Of a DNA stretch of 37,885 nucleotides, positions 1 through 8,255 are shown one piece after another (position 1 is the first letter of the stretch; each line of letters starts with the position of its first letter). A model generated the notes under the pieces. That model saw nothing but the letters and a program-made list of their open reading frames with translations. It was not told where the DNA came from and ran no database searches. Position numbers and translations under genes: made by a program. Source of the stretch: CAYOPZ01 sp964406005. Lineage in GTDB: Bacteria > Bacteroidota > Bacteroidia > Bacteroidales > SM23-62. The stretch spans positions 1 to 37,885 of the forward strand of contig CAYOPZ010000027.1 of the NCBI GenBank assembly GCA_964406005.1, given 5' to 3'.

Positions 1-2
1 GT

Positions 3-404
3 GAAACCTCCTACCCGCAGATACGCTGGCTCGAGACCCTTCAGAACGATTTTGCAGCACGGGCCGACTGGTGCGTAATGGAGTATGAAGATGCCAATCA
101 TGCCCCTGTGGTTCACCTTGAACATCCTGCAGACATAACGGCACAGCCCGGTGACAGGGTGCAGCTGGAGGGTGTTGCGGAAGACCCGGACGGTGACAGG
201 CTTGAATATCGCTGGTGGCAGTATGTTGAGGCGGGAACCTGTGACCATGAAGTCTCCGTTGAGGGATCGGGAAGCAGCAGCGCTTCATTCATTATGCCCC
301 GGGATGCGGAAACGGGAAGTACGGTTCACATGATTCTCGAGGTAAAGGACGGGGGAAATCCGCGACTTGCAAGGTACCGGCGTGTCATTGTCACAACGGG
401 CTGA
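3..404 (+). CDS. C-terminal part of DUF1593 / Sde182-like secreted protein (5' end outside window)
   Basis: The reading frame is open from the left edge, so only the last 133 residues are present. The visible part starts with a short helical stretch ending in R-A-D-W-C-V, followed by N-H-A-P-V-V and an Ig-like beta-sandwich (V-A-E-D-P-D-G-D-x-L-E-Y-R-W-W, then a V-x-V-K-D-G-G-N-P-x-L-x-R-Y-R-R-V-I-V end). This matches the C-terminal layout of DUF1593 proteins (nucleoside-hydrolase-like N-terminal domain plus Sde182-type C-terminal sandwich), usually secreted and found near glycan-degradation genes. The catalytic domain is not in the window, so the function cannot be tested here. The sulfatase gene follows after about 110 bp on the same strand. 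Confidence 0.7.
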   Translation, partial: ETSYPQIRWLETLQNDFAARADWCVMEYEDANHAPVVHLEHPADITAQPGDRVQLEGVAEDPDGDRLEYRWWQYVEAGTCDHEVSVEGSGSSSASFIMPRDAETGSTVHMILEVKDGGNPRLARYRRVIVTTG

Positions 405-515
405 TTCCCGGCATTGTTCTTACTGACCGGTTGCGATTATTCAAATAGAACCTGGCAGCAGCATAGTCCTGGGGAGAAGTACAGAGTTACTGCCGGGTTT
501 TATATATTTGTCAAT

Positions 516-2171
516 ATGAAAAAGATGGACACAAAATTATCATTGCTTGCATTGCTTGGCATAGGCACGGCACTTCCCGGCCTGGTTTCCTGTGAAAAAC
601 AGAAATCCGGGAAGCCCAACATCATTTACATCATGAGCGACGACCATGCCTACCAGGCCATAAGCGCATACGGCGGGCCGCTTGCAGGCCTTGCACCCAC
701 CCCCAACATCGACCGTATCGCCGCCAACGGGATGCGGTTCAACCGGTGTTATGTCACCAATTCCATATGCGGTCCCTCCAGGGCCACCATACTGAGCGGA
801 GAATACAGTCATATCAACGGATTCAAGGACAATTTCGGCAATGTCAGGTTTGACAGCACCCTGGCGACCTTTCCGAAAGTGCTTCAGCAGGAAGGCTATC
901 AGACAGCGATGATCGGCAAATGGCATCTTGTCTCTCAGCCGACAGGGTTTGATTACTGGGACGTTCTTCAGGGGCAGGGATCCTATTACAATCCGGCCTT
1001 TGTCAACTCTTCGGGGCGGTATGATACGACAGGCTATACTACGGAGATCATTACGGGGAAGGCCCTTCAATGGCTGGAAAAGGTCAAGGATTCCGACAGG
1101 CCCTTCATGATGATGATGCATCATAAAGCTCCGCACCGCAGCTGGGATCCGGGTCCGGACGAGCTGGGGATGTACGATGATGTCACCTTCCCGATACCCG
1201 CCACCTTGTTCGACGATTATTCGAACAGGGGGCCTGCGGAACATAATCAGAACATGACCATTGCCAACACAATGGGATTGGAAAGGGATCTGAAATTATC
1301 CTCCCGTCCGCGGCGGGGGCTTGATTCCGTCCAGCAGCAATTGTGGGAAGCGGAATATGGCCCGAAGCTGGAAGAATTCAATGAGCTGAACCTGACAGGC
1401 AGCGACCTTGTCCTGTATAAATACCAGCGTTACATGGAAGACTATCTTGCCTGCATTGCCGCAGTCGATAAGAGTGTTGGGAAGATACTCGATTTTCTGG
1501 AGGAAAACGGGCTGGACAAAAATACCATTGTTGTATACACATCCGATCAGGGTTTTTACCTGGGAGAACACGGATGGTTTGACAAGCGCTGGATGTTCAG
1601 GGAATCCCTGCGGACCCCCCTGCTTATCCAGTGGCCCGGAGTAGTAACGCCTGGCAGTGTTGTCAACGATATGGTTTCGAACCTCGATTTTGCCGAGACA
1701 TTCATTGATGCAGCCGGAGGGACCATTCCCTCGCAGATGCAGGGAGCAAGCTTTTTGCCCATTCTCGAAGGGAACACTCCCGATGATTGGAGAAAAGCAT
1801 TTTATTACCATTATTACGAGGCCCCGAGTGAACATTATGTACCGCGGCACTATGGCATCACCACAGACCGTTATAAGCTCATCCATTTCTATTATGATAT
1901 CGGAAATGACATCGACGACTGGGAATTGTTCGATCTTCAGAGAGACCCCGATGAGATGGTAGATGTTTATGACGATCCGCAATACAGTTCGGTCAGGGAC
2001 AGCCTGCACGAAGAGCTGTCCAGGCTGATGACCAGGTACGGTGACAGTGATTCCCTGGCCATGAGCTTTGTTCAGGAGACCATTGACAATCCTCCTTTCA
2101 TGTACTGGCTTAATATGAATCTGCCCGGAGGCTTTCCGGGGGGAATGCCTACGGCCCGCGGCGGGGAATAA
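516..2171 (+). CDS. Cys-type sulfatase lipoprotein (S1 family)
   Basis: An arylsulfatase-superfamily hydrolase expected to remove sulfate esters from a glycan in the periplasm or at the cell surface. Numbering from the ATG at 516 (551 aa): lipobox L-V-S-C at 23-26, metal-binding D42/D43, and the formylglycine signature C-G-P-S-R at 85-89, where Cys85 must be oxidised to formylglycine. G-K-W-H-L is at 134-138, K-A-P-H at 204-207, and the second metal-ligand block D-Q-G at 344-346, followed by L-G-E-H-G-W-F-D-K-R. The spacing and wording around these motifs resemble S1_11-type N-acetylglucosamine-6-sulfatases of Bacteroides, but the substrate is an inference. The frame is open back to 414; I prefer 516 because it puts a normal lipoprotein signal at the N-terminus. 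An FGE gene starts 23 bp after its stop, so the pair is probably one transcript. Confidence 0.93.
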   Translation: MKKMDTKLSLLALLGIGTALPGLVSCEKQKSGKPNIIYIMSDDHAYQAISAYGGPLAGLAPTPNIDRIAANGMRFNRCYVTNSICGPSRATILSGEYSHINGFKDNFGNVRFDSTLATFPKVLQQEGYQTAMIGKWHLVSQPTGFDYWDVLQGQGSYYNPAFVNSSGRYDTTGYTTEIITGKALQWLEKVKDSDRPFMMMMHHKAPHRSWDPGPDELGMYDDVTFPIPATLFDDYSNRGPAEHNQNMTIANTMGLERDLKLSSRPRRGLDSVQQQLWEAEYGPKLEEFNELNLTGSDLVLYKYQRYMEDYLACIAAVDKSVGKILDFLEENGLDKNTIVVYTSDQGFYLGEHGWFDKRWMFRESLRTPLLIQWPGVVTPGSVVNDMVSNLDFAETFIDAAGGTIPSQMQGASFLPILEGNTPDDWRKAFYYHYYEAPSEHYVPRHYGITTDRYKLIHFYYDIGNDIDDWELFDLQRDPDEMVDVYDDPQYSSVRDSLHEELSRLMTRYGDSDSLAMSFVQETIDNPPFMYWLNMNLPGGFPGGMPTARGGE

Positions 2172-2194
2172 TTTAATGAGAACCCGGACAAAGC

Positions 2195-3262
2195 ATGAGC
2201 AAACAGTATATAGTCCTTTTTATTGCACTGACCGTCTTTTCCCTTGCCTGCCAGAGGAGCAGGAAGGGAACAGGTAACCAGGCAATATCCTCTGCAGAGA
2301 TGACCGACACCGTTATTCCCGGCATGGTCTGGATAAGCGGGGGAAACTTTATAATGGGAACCGACGACCCTGGTGCAATGCCTCACGAAATGCCGGCCCA
2401 TGAGGTGAAAGTTGATGGTTTCTGGATGGATGTTACGGAAGTAACCAACCGGCAGTTCAACGAGTTTGTGGAAGCTACGGGCTACATCACCACAGCCGAA
2501 CGGAAACCCGACTGGAACGAGCTTAAGAAACAGCTTCCGCCGGGCACGCCCAAACCTTCCGATGATCTGCTGGTTCCCGCTTCCATAGTCTTTATCCCCC
2601 CCGATCACCCGGTATCCACCGCCGACATCAGCCAGTGGTGGAAATGGGTGCCCGGGGCATCCTGGAAACATCCCGACGGTCCGCAGAGCGACCTGGACGG
2701 AAGATGGGATGCGCCCGTAGTCCATGTGTCGTGGGACGATGCCAATGCCTATTGTAAATGGGCAGGTAAAAGACTGCCCACTGAAGCGGAATGGGAGTTT
2801 GCCGCAAGGGGCGGCCTTGTCCGGAAAACATACGCCTGGGGTGATGAATTCACACCCTCCGGCCAGTATATGGCAAATACCTTTCAGGGCCGTTTCCCCG
2901 ACGATAATCTCGTGCTTGACGGTTTTGCCGGAGTCGCCCCGGTGAAAAGCTTCCCTCCCAATAATTTCGGACTTTACGACATGATAGGAAACGTATGGGA
3001 ATGGGTAAGCGACTGGTACGATGTGAATGCATATGCAAAGTATGATCCGTACGAGATCCAGATAAACCCGCAGGGTCCTTCCGGGCCAAATGTTCCTCAC
3101 GAACCGTATTCCTTGCAAAGGGTAACAAAGGGCGGTTCCTTCCTGTGTGCATCCGGTTATTGTACCAATTACAGGCCGAGCGCCAGGCAGGGCACTTCTT
3201 ACGATTCGGGGCTGTCCAACCTGGGTTTCAGATGCGTGATGACCATGGAGATGCGGGAATGA
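2195..3262 (+). CDS. Formylglycine-generating enzyme (SUMF1/FGE) lipoprotein
   Basis: An FGE-sulfatase domain protein of 355 aa, probably the oxygen- and copper-dependent enzyme that converts the sulfatase active-site Cys to formylglycine. The family core is well preserved: W-W-K-W-V-P-G-A-S-W-x-H-P-x-G-P, P-V-V-H-V-S-W-D-D-A-x-A-Y, G-K-R-L-P-T-E-A-E-W-E-F-A-A-R-G-G, G-N-V-W-E-W-V-S-D-W-Y, and G-G-S-F-L-C-A-S-G-Y-C followed by a C-terminal N-L-G-F-R-C. C318 and C323 correspond to the catalytic pair C336/C341 of human FGE. This separates it from the many SUMF1-like proteins that lack these cysteines. The first 19 residues look like a lipoprotein signal (S-L-A-C), which would place the enzyme outside the cytoplasm. 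It lies directly behind the sulfatase and converges with the anaerobic maturase (9 bp between stops). Confidence 0.9.
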   Translation: MSKQYIVLFIALTVFSLACQRSRKGTGNQAISSAEMTDTVIPGMVWISGGNFIMGTDDPGAMPHEMPAHEVKVDGFWMDVTEVTNRQFNEFVEATGYITTAERKPDWNELKKQLPPGTPKPSDDLLVPASIVFIPPDHPVSTADISQWWKWVPGASWKHPDGPQSDLDGRWDAPVVHVSWDDANAYCKWAGKRLPTEAEWEFAARGGLVRKTYAWGDEFTPSGQYMANTFQGRFPDDNLVLDGFAGVAPVKSFPPNNFGLYDMIGNVWEWVSDWYDVNAYAKYDPYEIQINPQGPSGPNVPHEPYSLQRVTKGGSFLCASGYCTNYRPSARQGTSYDSGLSNLGFRCVMTMEMRE

Positions 3263-3271
3263 ATCAAGGCG

Positions 3272-4534
3272 TCACTCACCGTACCTTTTCAACTTTCTCG
3301 CCCAGTTTATGACATTGGCGGGAGGCCGTTTGGCGGCCAGCTCGTCACCCATATACTGCATATAGGGATGCACGTATGAAAAGAACATTTTGTAAGCCCT
3401 GCAAAGATAATTCAGCCCCCTTTCCCCGTCGGGAGTGATCCCGAACCGGTGTTTGGGACATTCCCCGTGGCAGGCGAAACGGTATTCGCAATTCATGCAA
3501 TAAGCAGGCAGCCCGAGCAGTTTGTTCTGTCCGAAGTCATATTGCTGTTTTGACAGAGCCATATTCCTTATCGTGGAATTCCGGATGTTCCCGAGCCTGT
3601 GCTCATCATATACAAAATGGTCGCAGGTGTACAGATCTCCGTTGTGTTCCAGCACCATGGCACTGCCGCAGGTCTCTTCAAAGACACATAATCCGGCGGG
3701 CTGGCCGACCCAGTTGGCCAGGGTGACATCGAACATCTGCACGAAGACCCGGGCAACATCCTTGCGTACCCACTCGTCGAAGACAGTGATCAGGAACCTG
3801 CCGTAATCTTCGGGCCTGACCGACCATTCGGTGACTTTGGCGGCGCTCCGGAATTCCGGAGCCACCAGTTCAATTTCACCGGCACCTGCATTCTCGTTGA
3901 TCCTTTCCACGATGGGGATGAACTGGATGTATTCAATGCCCCTGGATTTCAGAAAATTGTATACATCCAGCGGATGTTGCACATTGTCGCGGTGCACCAC
4001 GGTCAGGGCATTGAAATTAACACGGTATTTTTTCATAAGCCCGATCGCGGTAAGCACCTGGTTATATGATGCTTTTCCGGATTTGTTTACGCGATGCCTG
4101 TCATGCAGCTCCCTGGGACCGTCAACGGAGATCCCTACCAGGAAGTTGTTGTCATGAAAAAACCTGCACCAGTCGGCATTGATCAATGTACCGTTGGTCT
4201 GAAAGGAATTTTCAATTTGTTTCCCGTTGCTGTACTTCCTTTGCAGGGCAACCGCCTTTTTGAAAAAATCAATGCCCAGCAGGGTCGGCTCTCCTCCCTG
4301 CCATGTAAAGGTTACGGAAGGTACATCCTGTGCTTCAATATATTGCCTTGTGAATATTTCGAGCAATTCTTCACTCATTTTGAAGTTCCTGGTTTCAGGA
4401 TATAATTTTGATTTTTCCAGGTAATAACAATAGGTGCAGTTCAGATTGCACGTGGGGCCGTGCGGCTTTGTCATTATATGAAAGGCAAGCGGCCTTACCG
4501 GCGATGATATCTGAAACGGTTTATCGTTGTTCAT
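3272..4534 (-). CDS. Anaerobic sulfatase-maturating enzyme (radical SAM/SPASM)
   Basis: A radical SAM protein of 420 aa that installs formylglycine on sulfatases without oxygen, in the cytoplasm. The SAM cluster motif C-N-L-N-C-T-Y-C is at C29/C33/C36. The family hallmark T-W-Q-G-G-E-P-T-L-L-G follows at 77-87 and S-V-D-G-P-R-x-L-H-D at 136-145. The C-terminal SPASM domain carries eight cysteines (C283, C289, C304, C346, C349, C355, C359, C378) for the two auxiliary [4Fe-4S] clusters. D305, directly after C304, matches the proposed catalytic Asp277 of the Clostridium perfringens enzyme. It has no signal peptide. It converges on the sulfatase-FGE pair and is divergent from lnt, with a 109 bp spacer that must hold both promoters. 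Confidence 0.95.
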   Translation of the reverse strand: MNNDKPFQISSPVRPLAFHIMTKPHGPTCNLNCTYCYYLEKSKLYPETRNFKMSEELLEIFTRQYIEAQDVPSVTFTWQGGEPTLLGIDFFKKAVALQRKYSNGKQIENSFQTNGTLINADWCRFFHDNNFLVGISVDGPRELHDRHRVNKSGKASYNQVLTAIGLMKKYRVNFNALTVVHRDNVQHPLDVYNFLKSRGIEYIQFIPIVERINENAGAGEIELVAPEFRSAAKVTEWSVRPEDYGRFLITVFDEWVRKDVARVFVQMFDVTLANWVGQPAGLCVFEETCGSAMVLEHNGDLYTCDHFVYDEHRLGNIRNSTIRNMALSKQQYDFGQNKLLGLPAYCMNCEYRFACHGECPKHRFGITPDGERGLNYLCRAYKMFFSYVHPYMQYMGDELAAKRPPANVINWARKLKRYGE

Positions 4535-4643
4535 GGTTTAAAATTAGTATTTTTCACAGGGTTTGACAGTTATTCCGGCATAATCCGGTAACTTTCCCGT
4601 TTCAATGCTTTCTGAGGATTAATAATATTAACCTGCAGGTTTC

Positions 4644-6245
4644 ATGGTCGGGTTGAGAACAAAGGGCGGTTTTCTGATACTGTCGGTCGCTACCGGGTTT
4701 GTCATGAGCCTGCCCTGGTATGGTTCGGGATCAGGGATCGTCCTGTTCTTCGCGGTCGTTCCCCTCCTGTACATAGAAGATTTTGTTCCCGCGGCCCTTA
4801 AAAAATCCGTTCTCCGGACCTGTATGTACCAGGGACTTGTCTTTCTGACCTGGGGCATATCCTCGGGCTGGTGGCTGGCGAATGCCACTGTGGCAGGCAC
4901 GGTATTCCTGATCGTTCTCGACGCCCTGCTGTATACGTGCATAATGTTGCTTTATCACTGGGTGAAGGCGGGATTCGGAAAGTTCCCCGGATATGTCTCC
5001 CTGGTATCTTTCTGGATTGCATTCGAATACCTCTATCTGAATGCGGAGCTGTCCGTTCCCTGGCTGAATCTCGGCAACGGTTTGTCCCATCACATCAGAA
5101 TGGTGCAATGGTTCGAATATACGGGGTGCCTGGGCGGATCCGTCTGGGTACTGATCCTGAACATACTGCTCTATGAAACCCTTTTGCGCTTCCTCTCGAA
5201 AAAACCGGTTCTGAAATACCTGACCGCATACGCGGTCCTGCTTCTGTTTCCCGTCCTGATTTCAATTATGATTTTCAGGAATTACACCCAAAGCGGGGAA
5301 CAGATAGACGTATTGTCCGTACAGCCCAATGTCGATCCTTATGAGAAGTTCATTTCGTTTACTCCCCGGCAGCAAACGGATACCCTGCTGAGTTTGTCCC
5401 GTCCCTACCTGAACGGGGACCTTGACTACATCATCACGCCGGAAACCTCAATTACCGCCTATACCGACATTGATGCGCTGAAATACGATGCCAGCATCGA
5501 AAAAGCAAGACGGCTGACAGAACAATACCCGCAACTCAACGTGGTGCTCGGGATGACCCTCTCGCGGACCTATTCTGCCGGTGACAGCATTCCGTCCACT
5601 GCCGGGCTGAACTATGCAGGGCAGTATTTCGATACCTACAATTCCGCGGTCCAGGTAAACCGTTGTTCCATACAATATTACCATAAATCAAAGCTTTTCC
5701 CCGGGGTCGAGACCATGCCTTATGCCGAGCATCTCAAATTCCTCAATAATTTGATGGTCAGGCTGGGAGGGACATACAGGAGCCACGGGGTATCCCCCGA
5801 AAGAAAGGTACTGTCTTCCTGCGACGGCTCAGTACGCGCCGCACCCGTCATCTGCTGGGAAAACATATACGGTGAATTTGTAACCGGATACATCCGGAAC
5901 GGGGCGAACGTGATCTTCAACATTACAAACGAAGGCTGGTGGGGCAATACGCCCGGGCACAAGATGTTCAATAAATATGCACAGCTCAGGGCCGTGGAAA
6001 CGCGCAGAAGCGTTGTCCGCTCGGCCAATACGGGAATATCCTCCCTGATCAATCAGAAAGGCGAGATCATGGAGCAGCTGACATGGGGCATAAAAGGCGC
6101 CATTGAAGGATATGTTTATTTAAACGAAAAGCAGACATTCTATACCCGGCACGGAGATTTCACGGGAAGGATATTCAGGGTTGTTTCCGTCATTTTTATC
6201 CTGGCCCTGATCATTCGTTCAGTCATTGCCAGGGCCGGAAGATAA
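4644..6245 (+). CDS. lnt: Apolipoprotein N-acyltransferase
   Basis: The inner-membrane enzyme that transfers the third acyl chain to the N-terminal Cys of lipoproteins. The 533-aa protein has several hydrophobic segments in residues 10-210, then a nitrilase-like periplasmic domain and a last membrane segment around 510-527. The catalytic triad is visible: E267 in T-P-E-T-S, K350 in H-K-S-K-L-F-P-G-V-E, and C404 in V-I-C-W-E-N, matching E267/K335/C387 of E. coli Lnt. N-x-T-N-E-G-W-W-G and Q-x-R-A-V-E-x-R-R-x-x-V-R-S-A-N-T-G are also intact. The ATG at 4644 is the first in frame after a stop. At least nine proteins encoded in this window have lipoprotein signals and are potential substrates. 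Its last 27 bp overlap the 3' end of the convergent next gene. Confidence 0.94.
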   Translation: MVGLRTKGGFLILSVATGFVMSLPWYGSGSGIVLFFAVVPLLYIEDFVPAALKKSVLRTCMYQGLVFLTWGISSGWWLANATVAGTVFLIVLDALLYTCIMLLYHWVKAGFGKFPGYVSLVSFWIAFEYLYLNAELSVPWLNLGNGLSHHIRMVQWFEYTGCLGGSVWVLILNILLYETLLRFLSKKPVLKYLTAYAVLLLFPVLISIMIFRNYTQSGEQIDVLSVQPNVDPYEKFISFTPRQQTDTLLSLSRPYLNGDLDYIITPETSITAYTDIDALKYDASIEKARRLTEQYPQLNVVLGMTLSRTYSAGDSIPSTAGLNYAGQYFDTYNSAVQVNRCSIQYYHKSKLFPGVETMPYAEHLKFLNNLMVRLGGTYRSHGVSPERKVLSSCDGSVRAAPVICWENIYGEFVTGYIRNGANVIFNITNEGWWGNTPGHKMFNKYAQLRAVETRRSVVRSANTGISSLINQKGEIMEQLTWGIKGAIEGYVYLNEKQTFYTRHGDFTGRIFRVVSVIFILALIIRSVIARAGR

Positions 6246-6806
6246 CGCGACATACAGCTGGATTTCCGGGTTTTTCCCGAGGCTCCTTTCATCATGCAAT
6301 TCAAAGTCCCCGATAATGTCCGACACTTCATACCCTGACTTGGGCAGCCATTCCCTGAAGATGAATTTCTTCATCCTGCCCATCGTGATGCCCCAGGCCA
6401 GCCTGCTTTTCGGGCGCACCGGAAATACGGCATAGGTAAGTGCGGGAATTTCATAGGACGTTAATCCTTCGGGAATACTGTCAATTCTGGTAACCACATC
6501 CCCGACGATGTATGTAAAAGTCCTTTTATCTGTGTCATAATCCTTGCTGACGGCCACAAAAGCCCAGGGTTCCTTTTTGTATGGTACAGGATTTTTTTCC
6601 TTGATGCTGTTGAATTCGGCTGCAACTTTTCCGACATCCCTGTATATGTCCCTGTCGCTTGTGTTTATTTCCAGCCCTATGAATTTCACAGGTTCATCAA
6701 ACGTCACAAATTCGGGTCCGGACTTGTCTGTATTGCCGATCAGCGCAAAGTACAACAGAACTGCGATCAGGATCAGTATAAGTATAACCAGTAGTGTTAC
6801 TTTCAT
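6219..6806 (-). CDS. Membrane-anchored GyrI-like (effector-binding fold) protein
   Basis: A 195-aa protein with one N-terminal hydrophobic helix (about residues 4-24) followed by a soluble domain. That domain looks like the GyrI-like small-molecule binding fold also used as the effector domain of AraC/MerR regulators: a central x-A-V-x-x-D-Y-D strand, I-P-A-L-T-Y-A-V-F-P-V near 120-130, and a W-L-P-K-S-G-Y-E helix-strand end. No DNA-binding domain is present, so it is not a regulator by itself. The domain probably faces the periplasm or cytoplasm as a binding or sensing module, and the ligand is unknown. Assignment rests on pattern only. It overlaps lnt tail to tail by 27 bp. Confidence 0.6.
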   Translation of the reverse strand: MKVTLLVILILILIAVLLYFALIGNTDKSGPEFVTFDEPVKFIGLEINTSDRDIYRDVGKVAAEFNSIKEKNPVPYKKEPWAFVAVSKDYDTDKRTFTYIVGDVVTRIDSIPEGLTSYEIPALTYAVFPVRPKSRLAWGITMGRMKKFIFREWLPKSGYEVSDIIGDFELHDERSLGKNPEIQLYVALSSGPGND

Positions 6807-6946
6807 TTTAACTGGCGGTCATCATTTACGAACAGGTATAAGATACTGAAAAATATGAAATTTCAATACGCCCGGCTGACCTGCTGCCTGTTGTAAAGTT
6901 AAATTCCAAAAGGAGATTCGTAGTCACTGAAGAGCGATTTATAAAA

Positions 6947-6954
6947 TAAGTTTG
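6947..6954 (+). promoter_or_regulatory. Possible Bacteroidota -7 box (TAAGTTTG)
   Basis: TAAGTTTG matches the Bacteroidota housekeeping -7 consensus TAnnTTTG and would leave a leader of about 55 nt before the AKR-like gene at 7016. No clear TTTG -33 box is found at the expected distance upstream, so this is a weak call. Confidence 0.3.
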
Positions 6955-7015
6955 ATTATCTTCAACATCAGGACAGATTTTCATAATAGATCATGAACCA
7001 AAACCATTCGATTAC

Positions 7016-8233
7016 ATGAAAAAAGAAGCACGCAGGAATTTCCTGAAAAAAAGCATGCTCGGCATATCGGGGGCAATCGTATTGCCGGGTACGTCCGGAG
7101 GAGCAATACCGGGCAGTGTTACTGGTACGGCGTCACGAAAGGACCTGGTATACCGTACACTTGGCAGAACAGGAATCAAACTCCCGGTAATCAGCCTGGG
7201 AGCGGGCAGTGTAAAGAATCCGAATTTCGTAAGAGCGGTACTGGACGCAGGTATCAAACTGATTCAAACGTCAAGTTATTACGGGGAAGGTAATAATGAG
7301 AAGATGCTGAGCGATGTTCTGAAAGACCGACCACGCGATTCATTTTTGATTGCAACAAGTTCCCAGCCGCAGGGAACCGATCCGGTGAACGGCATATTTA
7401 CCGATCCCGGAGCCGGAAAAGCCTTTACAAGTGATATAGAAGGCGGGCTTGAGCGTCTTGGCCTGGATTATGTTGATATCATATTCCTTCCCTTTACCGC
7501 CAAACGTGAATCCGTTTTTTACGAACCGCTTCTCAGAACAATGGAAGATCTGAAAAAACAGGGGAAGACCAGGTACATCGGGATCGCCACCCACAGTTAC
7601 TGCGAGGAAGCCATCAGGGCGGCTGCAGATACAAAGGTGTATGACCTTGTAATGACGGCATATAATTTCCGTACGGAAAATGCAGTACAGATGAACGAGG
7701 CCATCGGTTATGCGACCAGTGCCGGCCTGGGCATACTTGGCATGAAATCACAGGCTGGTGCATTCCGTGACAGGGAAAGGACACAGCCTGTCAATTCAAA
7801 GGCAACGCTGAAATGGGTGCTGCAGAATGAGAATGTCACCAGTATTGTCTCGGGTATGAGCAACGTGGAGGAATTACAGCAGAACATAGAGATGATGAAC
7901 GACCTGGAGCTTTCCGAGCAGGAAATGAATGACCTGGAACTTGCATCTGCAGGAAGCGAGCCCGGCCTGTACTGCCTGCAATGCAGCAGGTGTATTCCCC
8001 AGTGCCCCCATCAGCTCGATATTCCGACCGTAATGCGAAGCTACATGTATGCTTACGGGTACGGTGATCCGGGATTTGCAAGGAGAACGCTCGATTGTGT
8101 CGATCTCTCGGAAAATTATTGTACTGCCTGCCAGGCGTGCCGGGTGGAATGCCCCATGGGATTCGATGTCGGTGAAAGGATCCGGGATATTTCACGGCTG
8201 AAAGATGTTCCGCCAGAATTCCTCAGGGCCTGA
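7016..8233 (+). CDS. Tat-exported aldo/keto reductase-like protein with two [4Fe-4S] motifs, catalytic tetrad mostly lost
   Basis: A 405-aa protein. The N-terminus has a twin-arginine type signal (A-R-R-N-F-L-K-K, residues 5-12, then a hydrophobic stretch). An AKR-like TIM barrel follows (L-G-R-T-G-I-K-L-P-V-I-S-L-G-A-G, about 49-64), then a ferredoxin-like tail with C320/C323/C326/C330 and C369/C372/C375/C379, enough for two [4Fe-4S] clusters. This architecture is common in Bacteroidota. The AKR tetrad is odd here: the Asp of the usual F-D-T-A is Q84, the Lys of I-A-T-K is S115, and the His of L-L-H-x-P is P159; only Tyr89 remains. It may therefore bind a substrate or cofactor without classical NADPH-dependent carbonyl reduction. 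It is a single gene, facing the ROK gene tail to tail 22 bp away. Confidence 0.85.
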   Translation: MKKEARRNFLKKSMLGISGAIVLPGTSGGAIPGSVTGTASRKDLVYRTLGRTGIKLPVISLGAGSVKNPNFVRAVLDAGIKLIQTSSYYGEGNNEKMLSDVLKDRPRDSFLIATSSQPQGTDPVNGIFTDPGAGKAFTSDIEGGLERLGLDYVDIIFLPFTAKRESVFYEPLLRTMEDLKKQGKTRYIGIATHSYCEEAIRAAADTKVYDLVMTAYNFRTENAVQMNEAIGYATSAGLGILGMKSQAGAFRDRERTQPVNSKATLKWVLQNENVTSIVSGMSNVEELQQNIEMMNDLELSEQEMNDLELASAGSEPGLYCLQCSRCIPQCPHQLDIPTVMRSYMYAYGYGDPGFARRTLDCVDLSENYCTACQACRVECPMGFDVGERIRDISRLKDVPPEFLRA

Positions 8234-8255
8234 ACCACGCCGGACAGGCCTTGCA

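Noticed and set aside
503..510. TATATTTG -7-like box before the sulfatase
   Set aside because: Only 5 bp separate it from the ATG, which would require a leaderless transcript, and no -33 box is present.
414..515. Upstream extension of the sulfatase frame to 414
   Set aside because: The added 34 residues would place a non-signal sequence ahead of a normal lipoprotein signal; the ATG at 516 is the better start.
540..1244. 234-codon minus-strand frame within the sulfatase
   Set aside because: Antisense to the sulfatase active-site region, with low-complexity content and no family resemblance.
2072..3118. 348-codon open frame on the minus strand across the sulfatase end and FGE gene
   Set aside because: It lies entirely antisense to two genes with clear catalytic motifs, and its peptide has no recognisable domain or signal; it is a by-product of codon bias.
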